DNA of 64,000 bases from Halorussus ruber. Lineage in GTDB: Archaea; Halobacteriota; Halobacteria; Halobacteriales; Haladaptataceae. The notes under the pieces were generated by a model, which did no database searches, had not been told where the DNA came from, and saw nothing but the letters and a program-made list of their open reading frames with translations. Of the stretch, positions 43,077 through 51,745 are shown in pieces (position 1 is the stretch's first letter; each line of letters opens with the position of its first letter). A program made the translations under genes and the position numbers. The stretch spans positions 208,179 through 272,178 of the forward strand of contig NZ_SBIT01000009.1 of the NCBI RefSeq assembly GCF_004765785.1, read 5' to 3'.

Positions 43077-44097
43077 GACCGGCGACTCCGACGAGATTCA
43101 GTCGGCCAACACGCTCCGCGAGCGCGTCGGCTGGAACCGGTTCTACGACTGGTTCCTGATGGACGGGAACCGATTCGTCGTGACTGGTCTGCTGGCGCTG
43201 GTCGTCTTCGGCGCGTTCGTCGGCGTCAGCACCGTCGTCGTCCCGTCGTTGCAGACCGCAATCAAGTCGGCCGACACGGTCGAGACCATGTTCTCGACCA
43301 TGATTGGAAGCGTCATCACCGGGACCACGCTCGTCGTCACCATCAGCCAACTCGTCATCTCCCAAGAGAACGGCCCGCTGGGCGACCAGCGCCAGCGGAT
43401 GAGCGACGCGATGGACTTCCGGACCTACGCGACCGACATCTTCGAGACGGCACCCGAGGCCGACCCCGCGAAGTTCCTCCGGCAACTGCTTGAAGCCAAC
43501 GAGCGCCGGGCCGACGCCCTGGAGGAGCAACTCGCGGACAACGACGACGAGGAGCTACGCCGACAGGTCGGGGAACTCCTCGACAGCCTGCGGGAGAACG
43601 CGGACAAGACGATAGACAAGCTCGATGGGGAACAGTTCGGCACCTTCGGCGTGCTGGGCGCGGCGCTCGACTACAACTACTCGTGGAAAATCTACCAAAT
43701 CGAGCGCATCACCGAGGAGTTCGCCGACAGTCTGGACGAGGACGACGACGAGGCCTTCCACGCGCTGGAGACGGCGCTGACCATGTTCGGTCCCGCCCGC
43801 GAGCAAATCAAGACGCTGTACTTCCAGTGGGAACTCGTGGACCTCTCGCGGTACATCCTCTACGCCGCAGTCCCGGCGCTGGTCGTCGCCGGGACGATGC
43901 TGGCGTTCGTCGGCGGGCCGACGTTCCCGGGCGCGACGCTCGGCGTCCCGAACGTCACGTGGGTCGTCGGGGCCGCGTTTACGATTACGCTCGTCCCGTT
44001 CCTGCTGTTTCTGACCTACATCCTGCGAGTCGTCGTCGTGGCCAAGCACACGCTGGCGATTGGCCCGTTCGTCCTCCGGCAATCGTATTCGGAGTGA
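43069..44097 (+). CDS. Large helical membrane protein, uncharacterised
   Basis: 342 residues. Helix 1 (about 35-60), helix 2 (MFSTMIGSVITGTTLVVTISQLVIS, about 75-100), a long polar domain with Glu/Arg/Gln-rich helices (105-255) and two terminal helices (about 260-285 and 295-325). It resembles haloarchaeal proteins of unknown function that combine membrane anchors and a coiled coil. ATG 43069 was chosen because it overlaps the preceding stop and fits the hydrophilic first residues. It may form a two-gene unit with the DUF4177 protein. Confidence 0.75.
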   Translation: MSETGDSDEIQSANTLRERVGWNRFYDWFLMDGNRFVVTGLLALVVFGAFVGVSTVVVPSLQTAIKSADTVETMFSTMIGSVITGTTLVVTISQLVISQENGPLGDQRQRMSDAMDFRTYATDIFETAPEADPAKFLRQLLEANERRADALEEQLADNDDEELRRQVGELLDSLRENADKTIDKLDGEQFGTFGVLGAALDYNYSWKIYQIERITEEFADSLDEDDDEAFHALETALTMFGPAREQIKTLYFQWELVDLSRYILYAAVPALVVAGTMLAFVGGPTFPGATLGVPNVTWVVGAAFTITLVPFLLFLTYILRVVVVAKHTLAIGPFVLRQSYSE

Positions 44098-44126
44098 ACG
44101 CTCGCTCCTCGGGAGTGGGGCCGAAC

Positions 44127-44282
44127 TTACTCCTCGTCGGTGTCGCGCCGCGCCGCCCGCTCGGCGGACTCGCGGTCCATCACTCGGCGCTGGTTCTTTT
44201 CTCCTCGCACCAGCAGGTAGAGGAGCAGGCCGCCGCCGACGCTCAGGAGCATCGCCACCACGAAAATCGCGGCTCCGGACAC
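44127..44282 (-). CDS. 51-residue membrane microprotein
   Basis: Short frame reading VSGAAIFVVAMLLSVGGGLL and then LYLLVRGEKNQRRVMDRESAERAARRDTDEE. One membrane helix (about residues 5-27) is followed by a strongly charged cytosolic tail. The GTG at 44280-44282 is 10 bp after the zinc-ribbon gene stop on the same strand, so co-expression is likely. Codon use (GAG, GCG, GGC) fits its neighbours. No homologue is known to me; it could be a haloarchaeal conserved microprotein. Confidence 0.6.
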   Translation of the reverse strand: MSGAAIFVVAMLLSVGGGLLLYLLVRGEKNQRRVMDRESAERAARRDTDEE

Positions 44283-44292
44283 GACTGGAAAA

Positions 44293-44526
44293 TCAGCCGA
44301 GGAACACGTCCACGATGTCGCTCCCGGCCGTTCCGGTGTCGCGGTAGAGTTCGGAGTAGCCGCAGTTCAGGCACGAGACGACCTGGAACTGGTTGGTCTG
44401 GATGTCGAACATCTTCGAGAGGCCGCCGCCGGTCGTCGAGATGGTCCCGACGTCGGTCTCGGTGTGGCCGCACTTCGGACAGCCGATTTCGTCGTTCGCG
44501 CCGTCGGGGGTCGGGTCGGAGGGCAT
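44293..44526 (-). CDS. Small double-knuckle zinc-ribbon protein
   Basis: 77 residues. IGCPKCGHTETDVGTI and VVSCLNCGYSELYRD give the two CxxC pairs of a zinc ribbon, separated by about 30 residues, with a hydrophobic end. Family members (YgiT-like or DUF2089-like) bind nucleic acid or protein. ATG 44526 was chosen over ATG 44553 (MPTPRTLSDMP) because Cys spacing begins soon after. Promoter evidence is weak. Confidence 0.75.
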   Translation of the reverse strand: MPSDPTPDGANDEIGCPKCGHTETDVGTISTTGGGLSKMFDIQTNQFQVVSCLNCGYSELYRDTGTAGSDIVDVFLG

Positions 44527-44619
44527 GTCTGAGAGTGTTCGAGGCGTTGGCATGAGTTTTGTGGTGGTTCGGGGATGGGGAGTGGTCGTAGATAGATACG
44601 ACACGGAAATAGCGACGAC

Positions 44620-44753
44620 GGTCTCGAAAGCCCTCGCGCGGTTCGCGGTCGTTCAGCGACATATCGACGCGCGCAGTTCTGCGCGCGTCGATAGGGGTCG
44701 GCTGAAACGACTAAACTGGACGCGAACCGCGCTCGCCCTTTCAGTCCACCAGG
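44620..44753 (+). repeat. Rod-hairpin element, subtype A, copy 2 (best-formed)
   Basis: GGTCTCGAAAGCCCTCGC at the left and GCTCGCCCTTTCAGTCCACC at the right. GAAAG pairs with CTTTC, then CCC faces CCC. The outer stem GCGCGGTTCGCG pairs with CGCGAACCGCGC. The inner stem is TATCGACGCGCGCA, loop GTTC, then TGCGCGCGTCGATA, 14 perfect pairs. Between them TCAGC pairs with GCTGA. It lies between divergent zinc-ribbon and P450 genes. Confidence 0.9.
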
Positions 44754-44904
44754 GGCGATGACCGCTTCGCCGACCGAAACCAGTCGGTTGTGACGCTTCT
44801 CCGAACCATGTTAGTACCGCTCAGCTACGCGCGGGGCAACCCCGCCTCGGTTGTACCCCGTTTTTAACGTGGCCTACTTGGACGTCCGTCGCGTAGCTAC
44901 TCCC

Positions 44905-46299
44905 ATGTCAAAACGAGGGGGAGCCGAGACACCGCCCGGTCCCGACGGACTCCCGTTGGTGGGGAGCCTGCCAGAGTACGCCCGCGACCCGTTCGGCTTC
45001 GAGCGGCGCGTCCACCGCGAGTACGGCGACGTGGTCCGCTGGAAGGTCCCCGGCGGGTGGATGTACCACCTCGCCGACCCCGAACACATCGAACACGTCC
45101 TCGTCCGGAACAACCAGAACTACGTGAAGGGCGAGGTCTTTCAGGAGACGCTCGGCCCCGTCCTCGGCAACGGCGTGCTGAACGCCGAGGGCGAGTTCTG
45201 GCGGCGACAGCGTCATCTCGTGGAACCGGCCTTCCACCCCGACCGCATCTCGACCTACGCCGAGATGATGGTGGATGTTACCGAACGTCAGACCGGCCGC
45301 TGGCGGGCGGGCGAGATTCGGGACATCCACTCGGACATGACCGCGCTGACGCTGGAAATCATCGGGCGGGCGATGTTCGGCCTCGACCTGAGCGACGAGT
45401 CCGAGGAGGTCGGCGAGGCGCTGGAAACCGTGATGAAGGCCTCCGAGTTCTCCTACTCGGACCTCGTCCCCGAGCAGATTCCGACCCCCGAGCGTCGGCG
45501 ATTCGAGAACGCCGTCGAGGACCTCAATCGCGTGGTCGCCCGAATCATCAAGGAGCGAAAGCGCAACCCGACCGACGAGGACGTGGTGTCGATGCTGCTG
45601 GCGGCCCGCGACGACGAGGGCGAGGGGATGAGCCTGCGGCAGGTCCGCGACGAGGTCATGACGCTCCTGCTGGCGGGCCACGAGACCACCGCGCTGGCGC
45701 TGACGTTCACATTCTTCCTGCTGGCCCAGCACGGCGACGTCGAGCGGAAAATCGTGCGAGAGTTGGACGAGGAGTTGGGCGGCGAGACGCCCACTTTCCG
45801 AGACCTGCCGAACCTGACCTACCTCGAGCAGGTGGTCAAGGAGTCGATGCGCCTCTACCCGCCGGTGCCGAGCATCGTGCGCGAACCGGTCGAGGACGAC
45901 CGAGTCGGCGACTACCGACTCCCGGCGGGCGAGACGGTGAGCATGAGCCAGCACGTCGTCCACCGCGACCCCCGGTGGTACGACGACCCGATGGCCTTCC
46001 GACCGGAACGGTGGACCGGCGACTTCGAGCAGTCCCTGCCGCGGCTCGCGTACTTCCCGTTCGCGGCCGGGCCGCGCCGGTGCATCGGCGACCGGTTCGC
46101 CATGCTGGAGGCCCGCCTCGTGCTGGCGACGATTCTCCAGCGGTTCCACCTCGAACAGGTCTCGGGGCCGAGCATGGACCTCCGGATGAGCATCACCGCG
46201 CGACCGAAGAAGCCCGTGGAGATGAAGATTCACGAGCGCGAGGAGTGGCGCGAGAAGCAGGAGAGGACCGAGAAAGCGGTCGAGTCGCCCGCGGAGTAG
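44905..46299 (+). CDS. Cytochrome P450
   Basis: 464-residue haem monooxygenase. The oxygen-activating I-helix is AGHETT (257-262), the ExxR motif is ESMR (313-316), the PERF-like block is FRPERW (365-370), and the haem loop FPFAAGPRRCIG carries the axial Cys393. Together with the LPEYARDPFGFERRVHREYG start it resembles CYP174/CYP4-like archaeal and bacterial P450s. A redox partner is not next door (the ferredoxin at 32655 is a candidate). The substrate is unknown. ATG 44905 begins after a TATA-like TTTTTAACG 40 nt upstream. Confidence 0.93.
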   Translation: MSKRGGAETPPGPDGLPLVGSLPEYARDPFGFERRVHREYGDVVRWKVPGGWMYHLADPEHIEHVLVRNNQNYVKGEVFQETLGPVLGNGVLNAEGEFWRRQRHLVEPAFHPDRISTYAEMMVDVTERQTGRWRAGEIRDIHSDMTALTLEIIGRAMFGLDLSDESEEVGEALETVMKASEFSYSDLVPEQIPTPERRRFENAVEDLNRVVARIIKERKRNPTDEDVVSMLLAARDDEGEGMSLRQVRDEVMTLLLAGHETTALALTFTFFLLAQHGDVERKIVRELDEELGGETPTFRDLPNLTYLEQVVKESMRLYPPVPSIVREPVEDDRVGDYRLPAGETVSMSQHVVHRDPRWYDDPMAFRPERWTGDFEQSLPRLAYFPFAAGPRRCIGDRFAMLEARLVLATILQRFHLEQVSGPSMDLRMSITARPKKPVEMKIHEREEWREKQERTEKAVESPAE

Positions 46300-46306
46300 G
46301 ACTCCT

Positions 46307-47623
46307 CTATCCGAGGCCGAGGATGTCCGCGTCGGCCTCGGCGACTGGCGGGAGCAGTCGGAGGCGGGGTCGCGCGAGGAAGTAGACCGCGATGAAGCCG
46401 AACGCCGCGCCGGTCCCGTAGAGCGCGGTCGTGACGCCCACCGCGCTGGCGACCGTGCCGCCGACCAGCGACCCGACGGGCATCATCGCGCTGGCCCCGC
46501 TGGAGGTGACCGAGGTCACGCGGGCCAGCATGTCGTCGTCCGCCGCCGACTGGAGCATGGCGAAGAAGACGACGTTGAACGCGCCGGAGGGGACGAACGC
46601 CGCGAAGAACAGCGCCACGGTCGCCGAGACGCCCGGCACCGCGACCGCCGCAGACAGGCAGAGTGCCGAGACGACGAAGCACCCGACCGCGAGGCGGCCA
46701 AAGGGCAAGTCCTCGACCAGCGAGGAGGCCATCGACCCGACGAGGTTGCCCCCGGCGACCGCGGCCATCACGAGGCCGTAGGTCTCGGGGCCGCCGAGCG
46801 ACTCGGCGAACGCGGGCAGGACCGCCATCGTCACGCCGAAGGTGAAGTTGACCACGACAGCGCCGACGACGATGGACGCGATGGCCGACCCCCGGAGGTA
46901 GTCGAAGCCCTCGCGGAGTCGGTCGAGGTAGTCGCCGACGGGGTCGGACGCGGGGTCCTCGGCGTCTGCTTTCGACTCCTCGCTCGCTGGGTCTGCCTCG
47001 GTGTCCGGTTCTCCGCCGTCTGCCCGCGCCTTCTCGCCCTCCGGGTCTTCTTTGGAGTCGATGGCGAGTCCCAGAAACAGGCTCAGCGCGACGACGAAGG
47101 TGACGGCGTCCACGAGGTAGATTGCGACCGCGCCGACGATTGCGATGAGCGCGCCGCTGGCGGCGTTGAACACCATGTCGAGGCTCTGTCCGGCGGCCGA
47201 GAACAGCGAGTTGGCCCGCACGAGTTGCTCGTCCTCGACGATTCGCGGCAGGGTCGCGGTCATCGCCGGAGCGTCGAACTGCGAGACCAGCGAGAGGACC
47301 GGCATGACCGCAAGCACCAGCCAGACCGACAGGTGGCCGGTCGCGGCGGCGAGCGGCACCGCGAGGACGCCGACGGCCTGCAGGGCCTGCGTCCAGACGA
47401 GGACGCGCCGGAGCGACCACCGGTCGACCAGCGGCCCGGCCAGAAACTGGAGCGCCTGCGGGCCGAAGGTCAGAAAGCTGGCGAGACCGGTGTAGAACGG
47501 TGACCCCGTCAGGTCGAAGACCAGCCACATCGCGGCGATTGCGTAGAGGCTGTCGCCCGCGTTCGTGACGACGCGCCCGGAGAACAGGCGGACGAACGAC
47601 GCGTTCGAGCGGAGAGTTCCCAT
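46307..47623 (-). CDS. MFS transporter (EntS-like)
   Basis: 438 residues. Twelve predicted helices in two halves split by a charged loop (about 195-230, Asp/Glu-rich, SKEDPEGEKARADGG). The N-terminus has FVRLFSGRVVTNAGDSLYAIA and PLVDRWSLRRVLV, the MFS loop 2-3 motif (DxxxxR). It looks like the MFS_3 group that contains enterobactin exporter EntS and macrolide pumps, so export of a small molecule is likely. ATG at 47623 is chosen over the GTG upstream. It follows the winged-helix gene on the same strand by 91 bp. Confidence 0.85.
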   Translation of the reverse strand: MGTLRSNASFVRLFSGRVVTNAGDSLYAIAAMWLVFDLTGSPFYTGLASFLTFGPQALQFLAGPLVDRWSLRRVLVWTQALQAVGVLAVPLAAATGHLSVWLVLAVMPVLSLVSQFDAPAMTATLPRIVEDEQLVRANSLFSAAGQSLDMVFNAASGALIAIVGAVAIYLVDAVTFVVALSLFLGLAIDSKEDPEGEKARADGGEPDTEADPASEESKADAEDPASDPVGDYLDRLREGFDYLRGSAIASIVVGAVVVNFTFGVTMAVLPAFAESLGGPETYGLVMAAVAGGNLVGSMASSLVEDLPFGRLAVGCFVVSALCLSAAVAVPGVSATVALFFAAFVPSGAFNVVFFAMLQSAADDDMLARVTSVTSSGASAMMPVGSLVGGTVASAVGVTTALYGTGAAFGFIAVYFLARPRLRLLPPVAEADADILGLG

Positions 47624-47714
47624 GGAGAAGCCCACCGGCGCGCCCCGAATAAGTGTTTGTAGAAGAACATTTCTGTGAGGCGAGTTGCAGAAACGCCGTT
47701 CTGTTCTACTCCTG

Positions 47715-48731
47715 TCACTCTCGGCGCTCGGCGACTAGATTCAGGTCCGCGTCGAAGGTGAAGGTGGCCGTCTCGCCGTCCAGGGTCACCGAGATTTCGA
47801 CCTCCGGCGGGTCCGCGCTCTCGACGCTCATCACGTCGATTCCGAGCCAGTCGAGGTCCCAGAGCGGCGTCTCGCGCACGTCGATGCCGTGGTCGTAGTG
47901 GAACCCGACGACGGCGGGGTGGAGGAGGACTGCGGAGGGCGGGAAGGAGGTCCACTCGAACCCGCACCGGTCGCACTCGTAGCGGACCGTCGCTCTCGGT
48001 TTCTCCTCGCCGTCGAGCCAGTCGGGGGCGTCCGGCTGGCCCGCGACGACGAGACCGGCCTCGAATCGACCGTCGCAGTTCGAGCAGAAGCCGAAGTCGG
48101 CGGCGGCGTGGACGCGCTTGAGCCACTGATCCACGACTTCGGGGACCTCCGCGGGCGCGACGCCCTCCAAGATTCCGGCCGGGACGGACGTGTTGGTGAG
48201 CGTCTCCTCGCACTCGCCGCACCGGATTTCCACGCCGTCGTCGCGGAACTCGACCGCCATCCGACTGCCGCAGACGATGCACCGCGCGTCGGTCTCGACC
48301 GGGTCGGCGTCCAGAATCTTGGTGTACCCGCCGGAGAGGACCGCGCCGACGATTCGCCTGCCGGGCGGGGCGAGTTCGTAGCCCTCGTCGGCGCTCCGGA
48401 CGAACCGGTCGGTGAGTTTGCCGAGGTGGTAGTTGAACTGGCCGGGGTCGTCCACGCCGACGCGCTCGCGGAGGCCCGAGAACGCGAGCGCCCCGTCGGC
48501 GTCGTTCAGGACTTCGAGGATGCGAAATCGCAGGTCGTGGGCCAGCAACTCGAAGGCCTCCTCGGGCGGGAGTCGCTCCGCGACCACTTCGTCCGGTGCT
48601 TCCTGATTGCTCTCGACTCCGCGCTCGTCGCCCGGCGCTTCCGAATTCCTTTCCACCTCGCGCTCGTCGCCCGACGCTTCGCGGTCGGGCGACGAGTTCG
48701 GCGAGCGCGGACCGTCGTCGGTGTCGGACAT
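47715..48731 (-). CDS. Winged-helix regulator with zinc-ribbon sensor domain
   Basis: 338 residues. An acidic N-terminus with three imperfect units (EASGDEREVERNS, EAPGDERGVESNQ, EAPDEVV) precedes an ArsR-like winged helix (about 50-130, HDLRFRILEVLNDADGALAFSGL, then FNYHLGKL). The C-terminal half has CxxC pairs (CIVCG, CGECEE, CSNCD, CDRCG), probably binding one or two zincs. It is probably a redox- or metal-sensing repressor for the downstream MFS gene; this link comes from position only. Confidence 0.82.
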   Translation of the reverse strand: MSDTDDGPRSPNSSPDREASGDEREVERNSEAPGDERGVESNQEAPDEVVAERLPPEEAFELLAHDLRFRILEVLNDADGALAFSGLRERVGVDDPGQFNYHLGKLTDRFVRSADEGYELAPPGRRIVGAVLSGGYTKILDADPVETDARCIVCGSRMAVEFRDDGVEIRCGECEETLTNTSVPAGILEGVAPAEVPEVVDQWLKRVHAAADFGFCSNCDGRFEAGLVVAGQPDAPDWLDGEEKPRATVRYECDRCGFEWTSFPPSAVLLHPAVVGFHYDHGIDVRETPLWDLDWLGIDVMSVESADPPEVEISVTLDGETATFTFDADLNLVAERRE

Positions 48732-48927
48732 GTCGGCAGTTCGAACGGGACCCGTTGTAAATCGTGGCGGTGACAGGGAGATAAATATCTATTTGCTAGA
48801 AATATCGGAACAATTTCTAAAGAAATATACGGCTGTCCAAGATACCGCGCGACGGGAGAGCCGAGATAACGTCAGAGCCGCGGCTCGCACCTCGCTGGCG
48901 GGGTGCGAGCGCGCCGCGTCGCGGTCC

Positions 48928-48938
48928 AAAGTTTAAGC
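48928..48938 (+). promoter_or_regulatory. TATA box for the FAD dehydrogenase gene
   Basis: AAAGTTTAAGC is centred about 28 nt before the ATG at 48961, the expected distance for a leaderless start. Confidence 0.55.
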
Positions 48939-48960
48939 TACCACCACCTAATGATAACGC

Positions 48961-50388
48961 ATGGCACACGACTGTTCGTTTCTCGCGGACCTCTCGCTCG
49001 ACGGCGAGGTCTCGTTCGGCGAGTCGGCCCGCGAGAGTCACGCCGCGGACTTCGGCGCGGAGGAGCGCGGCGAGGGCGTCATCCCCGACGCCGTGGTCTG
49101 GCCCGAATCGACCGAGGAGGTGTCTGCGGTCCTCTCGGCCGCGAACGACCGCCGAGTCCCCGTCACGCCCTACGCGGCGGGGACGAGTCTGGAGGGCAAC
49201 GCCGTGCCCGCCCACCGCGGCGTCAGCCTCGACCTCTCGCGGATGGACGCGGTACTCGACGTTCGCCCCGACGACTTCCAAATCGACGTGGAACCCGGCC
49301 TCCTCGGCGCGCAGGTGGACGAGGCGGTGGCCTCTGAGGGCCTGTTCTTCCCGCCGCTGCCCTCCTCGGGCGACATCTCGACCGTCGGCGGGATGATAGC
49401 CAACGACGCCTCCGGCATGAAGACGGTCAAGTACGGCGAGGTTTCCGACTGGGTGCTGGAGTTGGAAGTCGTCCTCGCCGACGGGTCGGTCATCACCACC
49501 GGGAGCAAGGCGGTCAAGACTTCCAGCGGATACAACCTGAAAGACCTGTTCGTCGGGAGCGAGGGCACCCTCGGCGTCGTCACCCGCGCTACTCTCGAAC
49601 TCGCGGGCCGACCCGAGCAGGTTCGGGGCGCTCGCGCGCTCTTCCCGACGCTCGACGACGCCGCCGAGGCCGTCTTCGACGCGGTGCGCTCGGGCGTGGA
49701 CGTGGCGACCATCGAACTCGTGGACGGAGACTCGGCCCGGATGGCCAACGCCTACACCGGCACCGACCTGCCGGACGTGCCGACCGTCTTCCTCGAATTT
49801 CACGCCAACCACGGCGTCGAGCGCGAAATCGAGTTTTGCCGGGGCGTCTTCGCCGACCACGACCTCCGGCGGTTCGACGCGGCCGAGGAGGACGCGATGG
49901 ACGACCTCTGGCAGGCCCGCAAGGACCTCGCCTACGCCATCCAGCTCTGGGACCCCGACCTGACCGCGCTCCACCCCGGCGACGTGACGGTGCCGATCAG
50001 CGACTACCCCGAGATGGTCCAGTTCGTCAAGGAGCGGGCCGACGAGCGCGACCTGCTGGTTCCCTGCTTCGGCCACGCTGGCGACGGCAACCTCCACTAC
50101 TCGGTGCTGGTAGACGAGGACGACCCCGAACGGGTCGAGGCCGCCCACGCCCTCTACGAAGCCACAATCGAGAAGGCAATCGACCTCGGGGGCACCGCGA
50201 CCGGCGAACACGGCATCGGCCTCGGCAAGCGCGAGTTCCTCGACGCCGAACACGGCCCCGAGACGGTCGAGGCGATGCGCCGCCTCAAGCGCGCGTTCGA
50301 CCCCCGAGACACTCTGAACCCGGGCAAGATGTTCCCCGAGACGGCGGACGGAGAGCGCGTCCGAGCCGAGAGCGAGCAATCTGAGTAA
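48961..50388 (+). CDS. FAD-linked D-lactate/glycolate dehydrogenase (GlcD/DLD)
   Basis: 475 residues, oxidising a 2-hydroxy acid to the 2-oxo acid with electron transfer to quinone or cytochrome. The FAD-binding PCMH domain has VTPYAAGTSLEGNAVPAHRG and TVGGMIANDASGMKTVKYG. The FAD-oxidase C-terminal domain has HPGDVTVPISDYPEM, CFGHAGDGNLHYSV and TATGEHGIGLGKREF (metal-binding His). It is probably peripheral, as no signal is present. It is a stand-alone gene, without GlcE or GlcF. D-lactate versus glycolate cannot be told. Confidence 0.9.
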   Translation: MAHDCSFLADLSLDGEVSFGESARESHAADFGAEERGEGVIPDAVVWPESTEEVSAVLSAANDRRVPVTPYAAGTSLEGNAVPAHRGVSLDLSRMDAVLDVRPDDFQIDVEPGLLGAQVDEAVASEGLFFPPLPSSGDISTVGGMIANDASGMKTVKYGEVSDWVLELEVVLADGSVITTGSKAVKTSSGYNLKDLFVGSEGTLGVVTRATLELAGRPEQVRGARALFPTLDDAAEAVFDAVRSGVDVATIELVDGDSARMANAYTGTDLPDVPTVFLEFHANHGVEREIEFCRGVFADHDLRRFDAAEEDAMDDLWQARKDLAYAIQLWDPDLTALHPGDVTVPISDYPEMVQFVKERADERDLLVPCFGHAGDGNLHYSVLVDEDDPERVEAAHALYEATIEKAIDLGGTATGEHGIGLGKREFLDAEHGPETVEAMRRLKRAFDPRDTLNPGKMFPETADGERVRAESEQSE

Positions 50389-50447
50389 GGTGTGATTTAG
50401 CGATTTGCGACCAACCACCTGCACCGCTCGGTGAACCAACCGACTCC

Positions 50448-50583
50448 CTGGTGGACTGAAAGGGCGAGCGCGGTTCGCGGGCCTCTGGCCCGCGGTCGTC
50501 TGCGCGACCCCTATCCGACGCGCGGTTCTGCGCGCGTCGGATATGTCGCGTCAGCGACCGCGAACCGCGCGAGGGCTTTCTAA
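50448..50583 (-). repeat. Rod-hairpin element, subtype A, copy 3
   Basis: Inverted copy. Ends read CCTGGTGGACTGAAAGGGCGAGC and GCGAGGGCTTTC on the plus strand. The outer stem GCGCGGTTCGCGG pairs with CCGCGAACCGCGC. The inner stem is TATCCGACGCGCG, loop GTTCTG, CGCGCGTCGGATA, 13 perfect pairs. It is in the spacer between two plus-strand genes. Confidence 0.88.
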
Positions 50584-50691
50584 CCTACATTTCTCCGGTT
50601 CTACTGACTGTTCGTGGTTTCGGTTCCAATCACGTTTCCGCCTCCGACCAAACTCCCTGAAAGACATTGATACAGACGCGGCACGAGGATT

Positions 50692-50707
50692 TATCACACT
50701 CGTGATA
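50692..50707. promoter_or_regulatory. Candidate operator for the hydrolase gene
   Basis: TATCAC-ACTC-GTGATA, a perfect inverted repeat with 6-bp arms and 4-nt spacer, starts 28 nt before the ATG and includes the TATA-like GATTTATC (50688-50695). A regulator bound here would compete with TBP. The regulator is unknown. Confidence 0.5.
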
Positions 50708-50719
50708 CCACATCCGACC

Positions 50720-51670
50720 ATGAGCGCCGACGACTTCGTTCCGACCCGGGACGTTCGACGCGACGACCTCACCGGCACGCTGTTCGCGGGCCTCGGCGGC
50801 GGCCCGAACCCCGGCGTCCTCGTCGTCCACGGGTCCGGAGGCGGTGGCGGCTACGAGCGCCACTACGCCCGTCGCCTCGCGCACCACGGCTACACCGCCT
50901 TCTGCGTCGAGTACTTCGGCGGGCCGGGGCGACCCGAGGGCCTCGACCGCATCCCGCTGTCGTACTTCGGGCGCGCAATCGATTGGCTCCTCGACCAACC
51001 TGAAGTGGACGCCGAGGAGGCCGACCGCGAGTGCGTCGGCGCGGTCGGGTTCTCGCGGGGCGGCGAGGCCGCGATGCTCACGGGTGCCCACTTCGACCGC
51101 GTGGGCGCTGTCGTCGCCTACTCGGCCAGCGGGTACGCCTTCCCCGCGCCGACGTGGATGCCCGGCGTCGAGGAGGAAGGCCCGGCGTGGACCCACGAGG
51201 GCGAGCCGATTCCCTACCTCCCCGTGGACGAACTCGTCGAGGCCGAGCAGGACGGCTTCGAGGACGTGGCGGAAAACGAGGACGTAGACGCCTCGTCGCT
51301 GGCGGTCGAGAACGCCACCGACGAGCAACTTCGCCGAGCCACGATTCCGGTCGAGCGAATCGACGGCCCGGTCCTCCTCGTCTCGGGCGGCGACGACGCG
51401 ATTTGGCCCTCGGCCGACCTCGCCGGGGTGGCCGCCGACCGACTCGCCGAGCGCGACCACCCGTGGCCCGCCGAACATCTGGTCTACCCCGACGCGGGCC
51501 ACGCGATTCGGATTCCCTACCTGCCCGACGCGAAACGGAAGCCAGAGACCTCGACCGACCCCGAGGCCCGCCACCGACTCGGCGGGACGACCGGCGCGAA
51601 CGCCCGCGCCGCGGCGGACGCGTGGCAGAGCGCCCTCGACTGCCTCCGGCAGGGCCTCGGAAATCGCTGA
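50720..51670 (+). CDS. Alpha/beta hydrolase (BAAT/dienelactone hydrolase-like)
   Basis: 316 residues. The nucleophile elbow is GFSRGGE (Ser about 117), the acid is GGDDAIWPS and the histidine is GHAIRIPY, making up a Ser-Asp-His triad. The oxyanion strand is VLVVHGSGGGGGYER. The C-terminal extension and the YLPDAKRKPE stretch match acyl-CoA thioester hydrolase/BAAT C-terminal-type proteins; dienelactone hydrolase is the alternative. ATG 50720 begins the conserved FVPTRDVRRDDLTG. The longer frame begins in the hairpin and is rejected. Confidence 0.87.
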   Translation: MSADDFVPTRDVRRDDLTGTLFAGLGGGPNPGVLVVHGSGGGGGYERHYARRLAHHGYTAFCVEYFGGPGRPEGLDRIPLSYFGRAIDWLLDQPEVDAEEADRECVGAVGFSRGGEAAMLTGAHFDRVGAVVAYSASGYAFPAPTWMPGVEEEGPAWTHEGEPIPYLPVDELVEAEQDGFEDVAENEDVDASSLAVENATDEQLRRATIPVERIDGPVLLVSGGDDAIWPSADLAGVAADRLAERDHPWPAEHLVYPDAGHAIRIPYLPDAKRKPETSTDPEARHRLGGTTGANARAAADAWQSALDCLRQGLGNR

Positions 51671-51745
51671 CGTTCGGTAGCGTCTCGAAAATCGCTGACT
51701 TACGTTCTCGCGGCCTGCCGTCTCACGTTCGCACGGCCCGCTATC

